A DNA stretch of 64,000 nt from JARRKC01 sp963723965 (GTDB lineage: Bacteria; Acidobacteriota; UBA6911; RPQK01; JAPXNP01). Below are positions 27,800 to 37,813 of the stretch, one piece after another. The translations under genes were made by a program, and so were the position numbers. The notes beneath the pieces were generated by a model. It searched no databases and was not told where the DNA came from. It worked only from the letters and a program-made list of their open reading frames with translations. The DNA lies in NCBI GenBank assembly GCA_963723965.1, contig CAVRSV010000019.1, forward strand, positions 61,170 to 125,169. Reading direction: 5' to 3'. The first letter of the stretch is position 1; each line of letters begins with the position of its first letter.

Positions 27800-29617
27800 T
27801 CAGCGTCGCCTGACCAGATGCATCATGCGCACGGCCGGCTCATAGTCGTGCCGGGCCGCCTCGGCGATCAGCTTCCAGCCCTCGCCGGATTTCAACTGGC
27901 GGAGTCGACTCAGCCCCAGACTGTAGAGGTATTCCGGCTTCCTGGCGTCCTGGAGCAGCGCCTCCCAGACGACGGCGGCTTGATCGTAATCTCCGCCGGT
28001 GAAAAGACAAACCGCCAGGTTGGTCCGGGCCCACTCCGAAGCCGGGTCCAGGGTCAGCCCCTCCCGGTAGTGCTCGACTGCCGAATCGAGGTGGGCCTGC
28101 CGTTGCAGGCAGTAGGCGAGGTGAAACAGGTAGAGACTGTCGCGCCGTTCTTGCACGAGGCTCTCGAAGACACGCTGCGCACCGGTCCAATCCTCCTGCT
28201 TCTCCAGTCCGACGGCATACTCGAACCGGATCCGCCGGGCTTCGGCCTCGATGTCCGGGTTTCCGGGGCTCAGCGAATAGGCCCGCTCCAGGTAAACCAG
28301 GGCTTCACGGGGCCGCCCGGCCTCATTCAGCACTCGGCTGACTTCCTGCATCAGAATCGGATCCAGGGGATAGCGCTGCTCGACGCGCCGCAGGTCGGCG
28401 AGGGCTTGCTCCCAATTGCCGGCATTCTCGTTGCGGCGCGCCCGCAACAGGTTTTCGCCGGCCGAGCGCGTTTCGTCTCCGGAATGCAGGACGGAGAGGG
28501 CCTGATCGAGACGTCCGTGAAGGAAGTGCAGCCAGGCGCTCTCCTGCCGGGCCGTCCGGCAATCGGGTCGCTGTTTGAGGACGCGGGCGTACAAATCCAG
28601 GGCTTCCTGATCCCGACCGAGTTTCTGGAGGAGGCCGGCCAGCGTCAACGCCCCGGTGGTGAACCCGGGGTTGGAGGAGACGATCGGTTCGAGCACGGCG
28701 ATCGCCTGCTCCGGGCCTTCCGCCCGGGCCAGCGCGAGGCTGCGCCCGAGAGCCAAAAAGGCGGCGTCCAGGGCCTCGGAGGCCGAGAGGTGTTCGCGGG
28801 CCTCGTCGGGCCGCCCCAGGATCCGCTCGACCTTCGAGAGTTCGCGCAGAAAGAGCGGATTCTCCGGATCCGACTCGACGGCCAGTTCCAGGTACTCCAC
28901 CGCCCTCGCCGGCCGACCCGCCACCCTTTCCTGGTCCGCCAACTGCAACAACAGGCGTCCTTCGTGCGGAGCCAGACGAAGCGCTTCCTGGAGCTGGTTG
29001 CGAGCCTCGTCCCGGCGCCCCATACCCTCCAGGATCGAGGCGTAGAAGTGGCGATAGACGGGAGACTTCGGATTCAGCTCAACGGCGCGGGCCGCTCGCT
29101 GCATCGCTTCGGTGTCCTGTCCCTGGGCAAACAGAACCGCTGCCAGACGGTACTGGGCCTCGCCATTGTCGGGTTCGAGCTGACACACTCTCCGGAGCAG
29201 CGTGCGGGCCTCCTCCGGGTCGCCGAGACGCATCGCAAGCTCAGCTCCGATGATCAGGAGGGCGGGATTGGAGATCTCCGCCGCAGCCGCCGAACGGAAG
29301 GCCCGACTCGCCAATTCGAGATCTCCCGCCCCCAGGGCCGTGGAGGCAATCGTCACCGCCAGTTCCGGATTTCGCGAGGCCAGGGCTATGTTCCTGCGGC
29401 CGATCTCCAGCGCCTCGGCATAGAGACCGTCCTGGACGAGGCTGTCGATCTGTTGGGAAAGGGCCCCGACGTCTTGCGCCAAGCTGATGGCGCCCAGGAG
29501 ACCGAGCAACACGAGGGCCGAAACGAACGGCGTGAGCGGGCGCCGGGCTGCCCGGCCGTCGACGCAATCCGGGGCCGGCGAAAGACTCGGATTCAGGCCG
29601 AGAGTGGGATCCATCAT
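27800..29617 (-). CDS. Membrane-anchored tetratricopeptide repeat protein
   Basis: 605 residues from the ATG at 29617, which follows AAGGA by 5 bp; an in-frame upstream start at 29644 exists. One membrane segment (about 33-50, FVSALVLLGLLGAISLA) is followed by about fifteen TPR-like helical pairs up to the C-terminus (AEALEIGRRNIALA, GEAQYRLAAVLFAQG, AVEHYREGLTLDPAS and similar). TPR proteins are scaffolds for protein assembly; no enzymatic domain is seen. Partner unknown; 19 bp downstream of it is the GTPase gene on the same strand. Confidence 0.88.
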   Translation of the reverse strand: MMDPTLGLNPSLSPAPDCVDGRAARRPLTPFVSALVLLGLLGAISLAQDVGALSQQIDSLVQDGLYAEALEIGRRNIALASRNPELAVTIASTALGAGDLELASRAFRSAAAAEISNPALLIIGAELAMRLGDPEEARTLLRRVCQLEPDNGEAQYRLAAVLFAQGQDTEAMQRAARAVELNPKSPVYRHFYASILEGMGRRDEARNQLQEALRLAPHEGRLLLQLADQERVAGRPARAVEYLELAVESDPENPLFLRELSKVERILGRPDEAREHLSASEALDAAFLALGRSLALARAEGPEQAIAVLEPIVSSNPGFTTGALTLAGLLQKLGRDQEALDLYARVLKQRPDCRTARQESAWLHFLHGRLDQALSVLHSGDETRSAGENLLRARRNENAGNWEQALADLRRVEQRYPLDPILMQEVSRVLNEAGRPREALVYLERAYSLSPGNPDIEAEARRIRFEYAVGLEKQEDWTGAQRVFESLVQERRDSLYLFHLAYCLQRQAHLDSAVEHYREGLTLDPASEWARTNLAVCLFTGGDYDQAAVVWEALLQDARKPEYLYSLGLSRLRQLKSGEGWKLIAEAARHDYEPAVRMMHLVRRR

Positions 29618-29779
29618 GCGCGTCCTTGGCGAGGTCTCGGTCAACGCCGAACCGGCTGTCCCGATTATGTCACAGGGCCCATGCGGGATCGAAACAATGT
29701 GGCCGGCCAGGTCGACCAGGGAGCAGCCGAGAGTTTAGAATAGGAACCTCAAAGAGGTACCAGAGTGTAGTCGAACCTG

Positions 29780-30496
29780 TTGACCCTGAAGCCCGTCGTC
29801 GCCGTGACTCGTTTCCTGAGCCTGATCGTTGTTGCCGTTCCCCTGCTGGCGTGGCTTCCGGCCACCCCCGACACTCCGTTCGGTCAGTGGACCCTGGAGC
29901 AGGCCGTGCAGATCCTCAACGATTCACCCTGGGCCACCAAGGAGACCTTCACCGAAGTCGTCGGGGGCATCGGGAGCGGGGTCGAGGGCGAAAAGGAACT
30001 CTACAAGACCTACTACGTCCGACTCCTGTCGGCGCGGCCCATCCGCGAGGCCTTTGCCCGTATCCGCCAGTTGGAGCTCGGCTACGACACGCTCAGTCCG
30101 GCGCGCAGACGGGACGTCGACCGGGAGCTCTCGGCGGGACTGAAGCTGGATGTGAGCCGCTGGATCATCGTAGCGGTTGCCTTCCGCTCGAACACCCCCC
30201 AGGACCAGGCCGGAATCGAGCGGTTCTTTCAGAATCAGACCGTGGAAACCATGCGGAACCGGGCCTTCCTCTCGACTGAAAGCATGCCCCGAGTCGAATT
30301 GGCGGCCTACTACCCGCCCCGGGAGGCGACGGTGGGAGCGAAATTCGTTTTCCCTCGCATTCAGAACGGTATCCCGGTGGTCGATTCTGCCGATAAGCAG
30401 CTTGTGTTCGAGTTCGATACCCCCGGCCCCGGCGCCCAGTTGCGGGCCCGTTTCTCGATTGGCGACATGATCATCAACGGTGAACTGGTGCTATGA
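29780..30496 (+). CDS. Exported protein of unknown function
   Basis: 238 residues with a hydrophobic leader (FLSLIVVAVPLLAWLP) and then a region WTLEQAVQILNDSPWATKE and LLSARPIREAFARI, which I associate with uncharacterised acidobacterial proteins. The start is a TTG at 29780; a GTG at 29804 is possible. A TAGAAT box at 29736 could be a -10. It overlaps the Oar-like receptor gene by 4 bp (ATGA), so the two are translationally coupled and probably act together at the envelope. Function not known. Confidence 0.75.
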   Translation: MTLKPVVAVTRFLSLIVVAVPLLAWLPATPDTPFGQWTLEQAVQILNDSPWATKETFTEVVGGIGSGVEGEKELYKTYYVRLLSARPIREAFARIRQLELGYDTLSPARRRDVDRELSAGLKLDVSRWIIVAVAFRSNTPQDQAGIERFFQNQTVETMRNRAFLSTESMPRVELAAYYPPREATVGAKFVFPRIQNGIPVVDSADKQLVFEFDTPGPGAQLRARFSIGDMIINGELVL

Positions 30497-33363
30497 AGAA
30501 GGCGCTTCCCCTCCTTTCCCGCAGTCTGCTCGGGTCGCTCCTGTTGGCTTTTACGATTTCGTCCCTGCCGGCCGAAACAATCGAGGGGACTTATCGCGCT
30601 GCCGGCGGCCGCGCCTGTGCCGGAACGCAGCTGCTCTTCATCAGTGATTCCAGTTCGGAAACGGTCTGCGTCGAGACCGACCATCAGGGTGAATTCCAGG
30701 TCGATCTCCCTGCCGGCGAGTACGACGTCTACCGCAGCCAGGGAAAGACCCGCGACTTCGTCAGCCGTCTGAAGGTCTCGAAGGGTCAGACCCTGAATGT
30801 CGACCTGACGGACCAGCGGCGTTCACAGGACCGGTCTCTGGCGGCGATTCGGGAGTACAAGAGCGGCTCCGGCGAATCGGACCAGGAGAAGCTCGCCGAA
30901 TTGATCAATCCGTTTCCCCTGAAGAAGCAGGGACGCTGGTACGGTTCGCTCTACGAGTTCCACCGAAACGACAATTTCGACGCGCGGAATTTCTTCGATC
31001 CGGTCGGAGAACCGCTTCCGGAGTACAAGAGGAACCAGTTCGGCGGCACGCTGGGCGCCTACTTCGGGCGAGGACTGAGCCTCCAGGGAAGCTACGACGG
31101 ACTCCGCATCATCCAGGGCACCACGCTGCTTTCCCACGTCCCGACGACGCCCATGCGTCAAGGGGACTTCTCCGGGCTCGAGTCGACGATCATCGACCCG
31201 TTGACGGGCCAGCCGTTTCCCGGCAACCGCATCCCGGCGGACCGGATCGACCCGATCGCCCGGCAGCTGCTCTCGGTGGTGCCGGAGCCGAACCGAAAGG
31301 ATCCGGACCGGAACTTCGTCAGCAACGACCCGCGGGTGCGCGATCAGAATCACTTCAGCCTGCGCGGCGATGTGGAGACCGCCGGGGGGGCGACCCTGGT
31401 TGCCAACTACGCCTACACGGGGGCGACGCAGACACGGGTGGCCGAATTGCCGGCGTTCGATTCCGACGTGTCCGAAGCCTATCAGGACGCCTCGGTCTCC
31501 TACAGCCGCGTCCTCAGCGCGAGCCTTCTCACATCGCTGAGAATCGAGCTGGGCAGGAGCCGCAGTGACTCTCTTTCCCGCAATGCGGGTCAGGCGGGCC
31601 TTCTGGAGTCGCTGGGTATCAGCGGCCTGCAGGTCAGCGATCCCCTCGAGGAGGGTTACCCCATGTTCTGGCTGACCGGATACGCCGATTTCGGGGACGG
31701 TAATTCCCCGGGCACGGCCGTTCGGAACCACCTGGGGATCTCCTCCTCAGTGACCTATGTCCGGGGCAGCCATACCCTGCGGGGCGGGCTGGACATGACG
31801 GCGATCCAGCTCAACAACCAGCGATCCGACGGAGTCCACCGGGGACGTTTCTCCTTCTCCGGCCGTTTCACCGGCGACGGCTTTGCCGACTTTCTGCTGG
31901 GTCACCCCGATTCGGCCGACCGAGGCATCGGATCGGACCGTGCCGACCTCAGGAGATTGCGTTGGGAGGCCTTCTTTCGAGATCAGTGGAGGATCGTTCC
32001 GAATTTCGAGCTCAGCTACGGCATCAACTATGAAGTCTCGCCGCCCTACCACTCGATTCGCGACAACGTTTCCGGGTTCTATCCCCTGCTGTTCGAACCG
32101 CCGGCCAGCGGTGAAATCGTCATCGCCGGTTCCCAGCGCGCCCGGGAACTGGGCTTTGGAAAAGCCGTTCCGGGATCGCTTCTGTTCACCGACCGGAACG
32201 ACTGGTCGCCCCGAGTGGCGTTCGCCTACAATCCGCTCGGCAGCAACCGGCTGGTCGTCAGAGCCAACTACTCGATCTGGCACGACTTTCCGCAGGACTG
32301 GCTCTTCCTCCGCTCGCTGACTCGCAACTATCCCTTCTATTACGTGGAGAGCGCCTCCGTCTCACAGGGCCAGCCCCCGCTGCCCCTGCAGGATCCCTTT
32401 TCCACCTCGGTGGAGCCGCAGTTGATCGTCAACGGCATGGTTCCCCGGCTGCGCACACCCTCGACCCAGACCTGGCGACTGGGAATCGAAAACGAGCCGT
32501 TCCGCAACTGGAACGTCGGGATCACCTATGTGGGCCAGAGGGGGACCCACTCCACCCGGCTGATTCCCGCCAACGTTCCGACGCCGGGCACGGGCCCCGT
32601 CCAGCCCCGTCGCCCCAATCCGGATTTCGGACCCTTCGAGATCGTCACGGACGGAGGAGCCTACACCGGGCATGGACTCGACCTGAGCGCGGAACGTCGG
32701 CTGGCCCGCGGCTTTTCGGTCCGCTCCGGATTCGAATGGAATCGCTTTCTGGATGACAGTGTCTGGGGAAACCCTCAGAATCCCAGGGATCTGCATTCGG
32801 AGCGTGCGACAGCCAACTGGCTGCCCCGTCGCCGTTTCTACCTCAACTACATCGTCGACCTCCCCATGCGGTCGATCTTCTATCTGTCCGACTCCGACTC
32901 CTGGCTGCGCTGGGTTGCGGACGGCTGGAGACTTTCCGGAATCACCGAGATCCGTGATGGGCGCCCCTTTACCGTGACGATGTCGGGTGACCCCAACAAC
33001 GATGGGGTCTATGGGGATCGGCCGGATCGCATGGCTTCCGGAATACTGCCCGCCAACGAGCGTTCGGTGGATCAGTGGTTCGACACTTCGGCCTTCGCGG
33101 CTCCCTCGGCCTATGGCTTCGGCACTTCGGGCCGGAGCATCCTCCTCGGACCCGGCTATCAGACCTGGGACGTCAGCGTCATCAAGCAGACCCGTTTTTC
33201 CGACGGCGACCAGCTGGAGTTCCGGGTCGAACTGTTCAACGCCCTGAACCAGGTGAATTTCGATCGGCCCAATGCCAACTTCGCGGACAGCAGCCTGTTC
33301 GGGAAGATCTTCGGAGCGGACCGGGCGAGAGAAATCGAGCTGGCCCTCAAGTACTCCTTCTAG
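30493..33363 (+). CDS. Oar-like outer-membrane beta-barrel, apparently without plug
   Basis: 956 residues: signal peptide 1-27, a carboxypeptidase-regulatory-like beta-sandwich (about 28-106, with Cys42 and Cys59), then, after only about 40 residues, the barrel starts with GSLYEFHRNDNFDARNFF and KRNQFGGTLGAYF, the standard first strands of Oar-family receptors. The chain ends ALKYSF, a proper BAM signal. In complete Oar proteins a plug of about 130-150 residues lies between sandwich and barrel; I see no room for it and no TonB box. It may be an open or differently gated porin for sugars or peptides. Cotranscribed with the exported protein upstream. Confidence 0.88.
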   Translation: MKKALPLLSRSLLGSLLLAFTISSLPAETIEGTYRAAGGRACAGTQLLFISDSSSETVCVETDHQGEFQVDLPAGEYDVYRSQGKTRDFVSRLKVSKGQTLNVDLTDQRRSQDRSLAAIREYKSGSGESDQEKLAELINPFPLKKQGRWYGSLYEFHRNDNFDARNFFDPVGEPLPEYKRNQFGGTLGAYFGRGLSLQGSYDGLRIIQGTTLLSHVPTTPMRQGDFSGLESTIIDPLTGQPFPGNRIPADRIDPIARQLLSVVPEPNRKDPDRNFVSNDPRVRDQNHFSLRGDVETAGGATLVANYAYTGATQTRVAELPAFDSDVSEAYQDASVSYSRVLSASLLTSLRIELGRSRSDSLSRNAGQAGLLESLGISGLQVSDPLEEGYPMFWLTGYADFGDGNSPGTAVRNHLGISSSVTYVRGSHTLRGGLDMTAIQLNNQRSDGVHRGRFSFSGRFTGDGFADFLLGHPDSADRGIGSDRADLRRLRWEAFFRDQWRIVPNFELSYGINYEVSPPYHSIRDNVSGFYPLLFEPPASGEIVIAGSQRARELGFGKAVPGSLLFTDRNDWSPRVAFAYNPLGSNRLVVRANYSIWHDFPQDWLFLRSLTRNYPFYYVESASVSQGQPPLPLQDPFSTSVEPQLIVNGMVPRLRTPSTQTWRLGIENEPFRNWNVGITYVGQRGTHSTRLIPANVPTPGTGPVQPRRPNPDFGPFEIVTDGGAYTGHGLDLSAERRLARGFSVRSGFEWNRFLDDSVWGNPQNPRDLHSERATANWLPRRRFYLNYIVDLPMRSIFYLSDSDSWLRWVADGWRLSGITEIRDGRPFTVTMSGDPNNDGVYGDRPDRMASGILPANERSVDQWFDTSAFAAPSAYGFGTSGRSILLGPGYQTWDVSVIKQTRFSDGDQLEFRVELFNALNQVNFDRPNANFADSSLFGKIFGADRAREIELALKYSF

Positions 33364-33379
33364 CGCTGGCGCGGGGCCT

Positions 33380-34543
33380 TCAGTACAGGAACATGGGCTT
33401 GCCGAGCACGTCCGTGACCTTGGGCAGGTATTGCTCGATGTCGTAGAAGGTATCGACATCGACCCGCTTGACTCCCTGGGCCACGATGTCGAGATCCTCG
33501 TGACCGTAACGCCCTTCGCGCAGCGTGACCAGTCGTCCGGTCAGACCCTGCTGGATCAGATCGATGGCCAGACTGCCATAGTTCGCGGAGACCATGCGAT
33601 CCAGTGAATCCGGGGCCCCGCTCCGCATCAGGTAACCGAGTTGCTGGTAGATGATGTTGCGGCCCGTGCGCCGTCGGATCTCCTCGGCCGTGACGCTGCC
33701 GATGCCACCCAGCTTGCGATGACCGTACGCATCGACGGGACCGCTTTCCAGGACCTCGTCACCGATCATCCGGGCACCTTCCGAGATCGTCAGGACGGCG
33801 TAGCGACTGGGGCTCCTCTCCTGGTCATCGACCAGAAAGCGGGCCAACCTGTCGGGATCGAAGGGGACTTCGCTGATGATGGCCCGGTCGACCTCGGCCA
33901 GATAGGCCGCCATCAGGGAAGTCTCGCCGGAATTGCGACCGAACAGTTCGACTACGCCGATTCGCTCGTGGGAGCCGATGGAAGTACGCAGCTGCGTGAT
34001 GTACTCGACGCTGCGGGTGACGGCCGTCGAGAATCCGATGCAGTAGTCCGTCCCGAAGACATCATTGTCCATCGTCTTGGGGACGGCGACGACCTTGATG
34101 CCCTCTTTGTGCATCCGGTGAGCGTAGCTCAAGGTGTCGTCGCCGCCGATCGGGATCAAGGCGTCGATCTTGAGGACGTCGATGACTTTCAGGACGTGTT
34201 CCGTGAAATCCACGAAATCGCGACCTGCGACGGCCTGTGCACTGCCGCGCAGAAACACAGGGATCTGTTCTCGCGGCACATTGCCCGGATTGGTCCGCGA
34301 GGTGTGCAGAAAGGTGCCGCCGGTTCTTCCGATGGTACGCACCGTTTCGCGTGTCAACGGGACGGTGTGCTTCGTCGGCGAATCGGGATCATCGAGATTG
34401 AAGTTCAGAAGTCCGCCCCAGCCGCGCTTGACTCCGACGACTTCGTCGCCATCGTCCATCGCCCGGTAAACGACCGATCGGACACAGGGATTCAAACCGG
34501 GGACATCACCCCCGCCGGTCAGGATGCCAATTCGTTTTGCCAT
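33380..34543 (-). CDS. 6-phosphofructokinase, pyrophosphate-type signature
   Basis: 387 residues of the PfkA superfamily: GGGDVPGLN at the N-terminus, GGDD at 133-136, PKTMDND at 155-161 with catalytic Asp159, and GRNSGETS. Asp136 and Lys156 are the residues that mark PPi-dependent rather than ATP-dependent enzymes (ATP-PFK has Gly at both). So it likely interconverts fructose 6-phosphate and fructose 1,6-bisphosphate with PPi, reversibly. Convergent with the receptor gene (16 bp gap). Confidence 0.93.
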   Translation of the reverse strand: MAKRIGILTGGGDVPGLNPCVRSVVYRAMDDGDEVVGVKRGWGGLLNFNLDDPDSPTKHTVPLTRETVRTIGRTGGTFLHTSRTNPGNVPREQIPVFLRGSAQAVAGRDFVDFTEHVLKVIDVLKIDALIPIGGDDTLSYAHRMHKEGIKVVAVPKTMDNDVFGTDYCIGFSTAVTRSVEYITQLRTSIGSHERIGVVELFGRNSGETSLMAAYLAEVDRAIISEVPFDPDRLARFLVDDQERSPSRYAVLTISEGARMIGDEVLESGPVDAYGHRKLGGIGSVTAEEIRRRTGRNIIYQQLGYLMRSGAPDSLDRMVSANYGSLAIDLIQQGLTGRLVTLREGRYGHEDLDIVAQGVKRVDVDTFYDIEQYLPKVTDVLGKPMFLY

Positions 34544-34708
34544 GTGTAAAGACCTTGGACGGATTCGATTCTAGCAAATCACCGAGCTCGTCGGGGCTTC
34601 AATGACGGAGGCTCGGGGGTCCGCTTTCCGGGAGCCGCCTTGTCTCGGGCCCCCGGCTCGAATATTCTTGGAGCTGGTCAACCGGACCCCGGGAGGTAGT
34701 TGCTGAAG

Positions 34709-36037
34709 ATGGGCAAGATCAATCGACGGGAGTTTGTCAGTGCATCGGCTGCGGCCTGGGCTGCCGCTCCGATGGTTCTCAATTCGAACGTTTTGGCCGG
34801 CGCGAACGATCAGATCCAGGTCGCCTGCTGCGGACTGCATGGGCGGGGTCAGGATCACATCTATGGCTTTCAGACTCTACGGAACGTCGAGGTCGCCGCG
34901 CTGTGCGACATCGACGAAAGCGTGCTGGCCGAAAGGCTGAGGCAGTTCGAGGAACGCGGCTGGCGCAAGCCGAAGGTCTACACGGATATCCGCAAGGTCC
35001 TCGAGGACCCGGACATCCACGTCGTCAGCTTCGCCACCCCCAACCACTGGCATGCACTCGGAACCGTTTGGGCCTGCCAGGCCGGAAAGGACGTCTACGT
35101 CGAGAAGCCGGTCTCCCACAACATCTGGGAGGGGCGGAAGATGGTCGAGGCGGCCCGAAAGTACGACCGCATCGTCCAGGCCGGCCTGCAGATCCGGAGC
35201 TCCATCGCCATTCAGGCTGCCGTCGAATACCTGCAGAGCGGTCAACTGGGCGAGGTCTATATGGCCAAGGGCCTCTGCTACAAGTGGCGGGACACCATCG
35301 GCCACACTCCCGACGAGGCCGTGCCGGCCGGAGTTCACTACGATCTGTGGATTGGGCCGGCGCCCCAGCGGCCGTTCTCGCGCAACCGGTTCCACTACAA
35401 CTGGCACTGGCAATGGGCCTACGGGAACGGAGACATCGGGAATCAAGGTGTGCACCAGCTCGACATCGCCCGCTGGGGGCTGGGACTCGATTCCCATCCG
35501 GTGAAGGTCACTTCCATGGGCGGTCACGTGATGTTCGAAGACGACCAGGAGACCCCCAACCTGCTCCACGCCATGTACGAGTACGACCCGGCGAAGACGG
35601 GAGGCAAGTCCAAGCTGCTGCAGTTCGAGGTACGCCATTGGATCACGAACCACGAGGGCGGCATCGGCGACGGCCCGGACAACACGGTCGGGGTGATCTT
35701 CTACGGCTCGGAGGGCTATCTGGTCGTCGACAGCTACGAGAGCTGGCACACAGTCCTGGGACGCAAGCGTGAACCGGGGCCCAGCGCGTCCGTCGGCGGG
35801 AACCACTATCAGAATTTCATCGACGCCGTGCGCTCTCGCGACCGGTCCCGACTTCACTGCGACATCGAAGAGGGCCACCGAAGTACGGTGTTGGGCCACC
35901 TGGCGAACGTTTCCTATCGAGTCGGCCAGTCCCTGAACTTCGATCCTTCAACCGAGCAGTTTCTGGGCAATGAGGAGGCCAACGCGCTCCTGACGAGAGA
36001 CTACCGGGCGCCGTACGTGGTGCCGCAGAGCGTCTGA
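34709..36037 (+). CDS. Tat-exported Gfo/Idh/MocA oxidoreductase
   Basis: 442 residues from the ATG at 34709; an in-frame TTG at 34700 lies 3 bp after GGGAGG and could also start it. Leader NRREFVSASAAAWAAAP is Tat-like. Then ACCGLHGRGQDH, LCDIDES, SFATPNHWHALGT, GKDVYVEKPVSHN (the EKP motif with catalytic Lys) and QAGLQIRSS. Such periplasmic enzymes act on sugar or uronate derivatives. It is convergent with the cytoplasmic Gfo/Idh operon at 36.2-38.7 kb and probably belongs to the same sugar cluster. Confidence 0.9.
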   Translation: MGKINRREFVSASAAAWAAAPMVLNSNVLAGANDQIQVACCGLHGRGQDHIYGFQTLRNVEVAALCDIDESVLAERLRQFEERGWRKPKVYTDIRKVLEDPDIHVVSFATPNHWHALGTVWACQAGKDVYVEKPVSHNIWEGRKMVEAARKYDRIVQAGLQIRSSIAIQAAVEYLQSGQLGEVYMAKGLCYKWRDTIGHTPDEAVPAGVHYDLWIGPAPQRPFSRNRFHYNWHWQWAYGNGDIGNQGVHQLDIARWGLGLDSHPVKVTSMGGHVMFEDDQETPNLLHAMYEYDPAKTGGKSKLLQFEVRHWITNHEGGIGDGPDNTVGVIFYGSEGYLVVDSYESWHTVLGRKREPGPSASVGGNHYQNFIDAVRSRDRSRLHCDIEEGHRSTVLGHLANVSYRVGQSLNFDPSTEQFLGNEEANALLTRDYRAPYVVPQSV

Positions 36038-36182
36038 GGGCGAAAGTGCGGGAGCCTGGAGACCGACAGGACGGAGAGGAGTCCCGGACTGGAAGTCCCG
36101 GAGGTCTCGCCGGTCCCATGAGTCTGAGTCCCGGGCGGTCCCGGAATCCCATGGCCGTGCCCTTTCCCGGGCTTCTTCCCGC

Positions 36183-37331
36183 TTACTCGAGAGGCGGGAC
36201 GTCCTGCCAGGCCGATCGTTTCCACGACTCGGTGGCGAGCTCCGCCAGCTGCACGCCCTTGGCGCCTTCCTGCAGCCCCCAGGGGAAAGGCTCGTCCAGG
36301 GCGACATGGCGGAGGAAGAGCTCCCACTGCACCTTGAAGGCATTGTCGTAGCTCTCACGCGTGGGCACGCGCATCCAGCCGTTGAAGAAATCGATGGGAG
36401 ACTCGACGTCCGGGTTCCAGACCGGACGGGGGGTCCCTTCGAGCGGCTGGAACCAGCATTCCCGCAAGCCGGCGACGGCCGACCCGCGGGTCCCGTCGAC
36501 CTGCAGCGTGAAGAGGTCGTCCCGTCGAACCCGCACGGCCCAGGAGGAATTGAAGTGGGCGATGACGGAGCCGTGAAGACGGAAGGTCGCATAGGCCGCA
36601 TCGTCCGCGGTGCAGTCATAGGGTCGTCCCTGCTCGTCGAGCCGGCTTCCGACATGGGTGGCGGCCGTGCAGCTGACGGCCTCGACGCCCCCGAAGAGCG
36701 AGTCGAGCAGGTATCTCCAATGGGGGAACATATCCTGGATGATCCCGCCGCCGTCTTCCGCGCGATAGTTCCAGGACGGACGCTGGCAGGCCGCGATCGC
36801 GCCGTCGAAGACCCAGTAGCCGAACTCCCCCCGGACGGAGAGGATACGTCCGAAAAAGCCCGCCTTCAGCAGCGACCGGAGCTTCAGAATGCCCGGCAGC
36901 CACAGCTTGTCCTGGACGACCCCATGCTTGATGCGGGCGTCGCGGGCCAACCGAAACAGCTCCATGGCATCCGCGGTGTTGAGGGCCGTGGGCTTCTCAC
37001 AGTAAACGTGCTTGCCCGCCGCGATGGCTCGGCGGACGGCGTCGACCCGCAAGGGAGTGGACTGTGAATCAAAGTAGACCGAGTAGTCTCCGTCGGAGAG
37101 CGCTTCGTCGAGGTTCGTCGTCCATCTCTGCAGCCCCGACTCGACAGCCAGGGCCTGCAGGCGGGCAGAATTGCGCCCGACGAGGACGACCGGGTCGGGT
37201 AAAATCGCCCGATCCCCGACTCGGACTCCCCCCTGTCGACGAATTTCGAGAATCGAGCGCGACAGGTGCTGGTTGCGACCCATGCGACCCGTGACTCCGT
37301 TCAGAATGAGCCCGACTTTGTATTCGCTCAT
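36183..37331 (-). CDS. Cytoplasmic Gfo/Idh/MocA dehydrogenase
   Basis: 382 residues without signal peptide: VGLILNGVTGRMGRNQHL, VLVGRNSARL, YFDSQSTPLR, GKHVYCEKPTALN (catalytic Lys) and GVVQDKLWLPG. It is longer than simple inositol dehydrogenases and resembles uncharacterised sugar dehydrogenases. Last gene of an isomerase-cupin-dehydrogenase operon; 32 bp follow the cupin stop codon. Confidence 0.88.
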   Translation of the reverse strand: MSEYKVGLILNGVTGRMGRNQHLSRSILEIRRQGGVRVGDRAILPDPVVLVGRNSARLQALAVESGLQRWTTNLDEALSDGDYSVYFDSQSTPLRVDAVRRAIAAGKHVYCEKPTALNTADAMELFRLARDARIKHGVVQDKLWLPGILKLRSLLKAGFFGRILSVRGEFGYWVFDGAIAACQRPSWNYRAEDGGGIIQDMFPHWRYLLDSLFGGVEAVSCTAATHVGSRLDEQGRPYDCTADDAAYATFRLHGSVIAHFNSSWAVRVRRDDLFTLQVDGTRGSAVAGLRECWFQPLEGTPRPVWNPDVESPIDFFNGWMRVPTRESYDNAFKVQWELFLRHVALDEPFPWGLQEGAKGVQLAELATESWKRSAWQDVPPLE

Positions 37332-37363
37332 GCTTGAATGTGCGCCTTTCCCTGCGCCCGTGA

Positions 37364-37810
37364 CTAACCCTTCCCCCCGAGGAACTGGGGCCAGGCCCCA
37401 TGAGGAAGGCTGGGAGCCTCCTGCCCGGCGCGGGGGAGTGTGCCGTCCAGTTCCTGTCGCCAGTGGGCGACGTCGCCGGCCGGCCCGTAGCAGTAGATCA
37501 TGGTCATCACCCTCTCGGAGGTGTTGGTCAACTGGTGGAAGACCCCGGGCGGAATGAAGACGGCCTGCCCCTCCCGGATTTCCCGGCGTTCGTCACCGAG
37601 ACACATCTCGCCCTCGCCCTCGACGATGAAGTAGACCTCCTCCTGCTCCTGGTTGTGCCAGGGAACCTGCCCCCCGTGGGGATCCAGGGTGACGAAGCCC
37701 ATGCACAGACTCTGGAGCGAGATGGGAGAGGCTCCTCCGACCAGGTTCTGAGTCCTCCTGCCGGCCGGATATCGCCGACCTTCGATCTCCCTCAAATCAG
37801 CGATGATCAT
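37364..37810 (-). CDS. Small cupin-domain protein
   Basis: 148 residues forming one cupin barrel: motif 1 PWHNQEQEEVYFIVEGEG (a His and two Glu as metal ligands; the second His is replaced by Gln) and motif 2 PPGVFHQLTN. A GAGGT ribosome site 5 bp before the ATG supports the start. It may be a sugar isomerase or a metabolite sensor for the neighbouring sugar genes; activity not certain. Confidence 0.88.
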   Translation of the reverse strand: MIIADLREIEGRRYPAGRRTQNLVGGASPISLQSLCMGFVTLDPHGGQVPWHNQEQEEVYFIVEGEGEMCLGDERREIREGQAVFIPPGVFHQLTNTSERVMTMIYCYGPAGDVAHWRQELDGTLPRAGQEAPSLPHGAWPQFLGGKG

Positions 37811-37813
37811 GCT

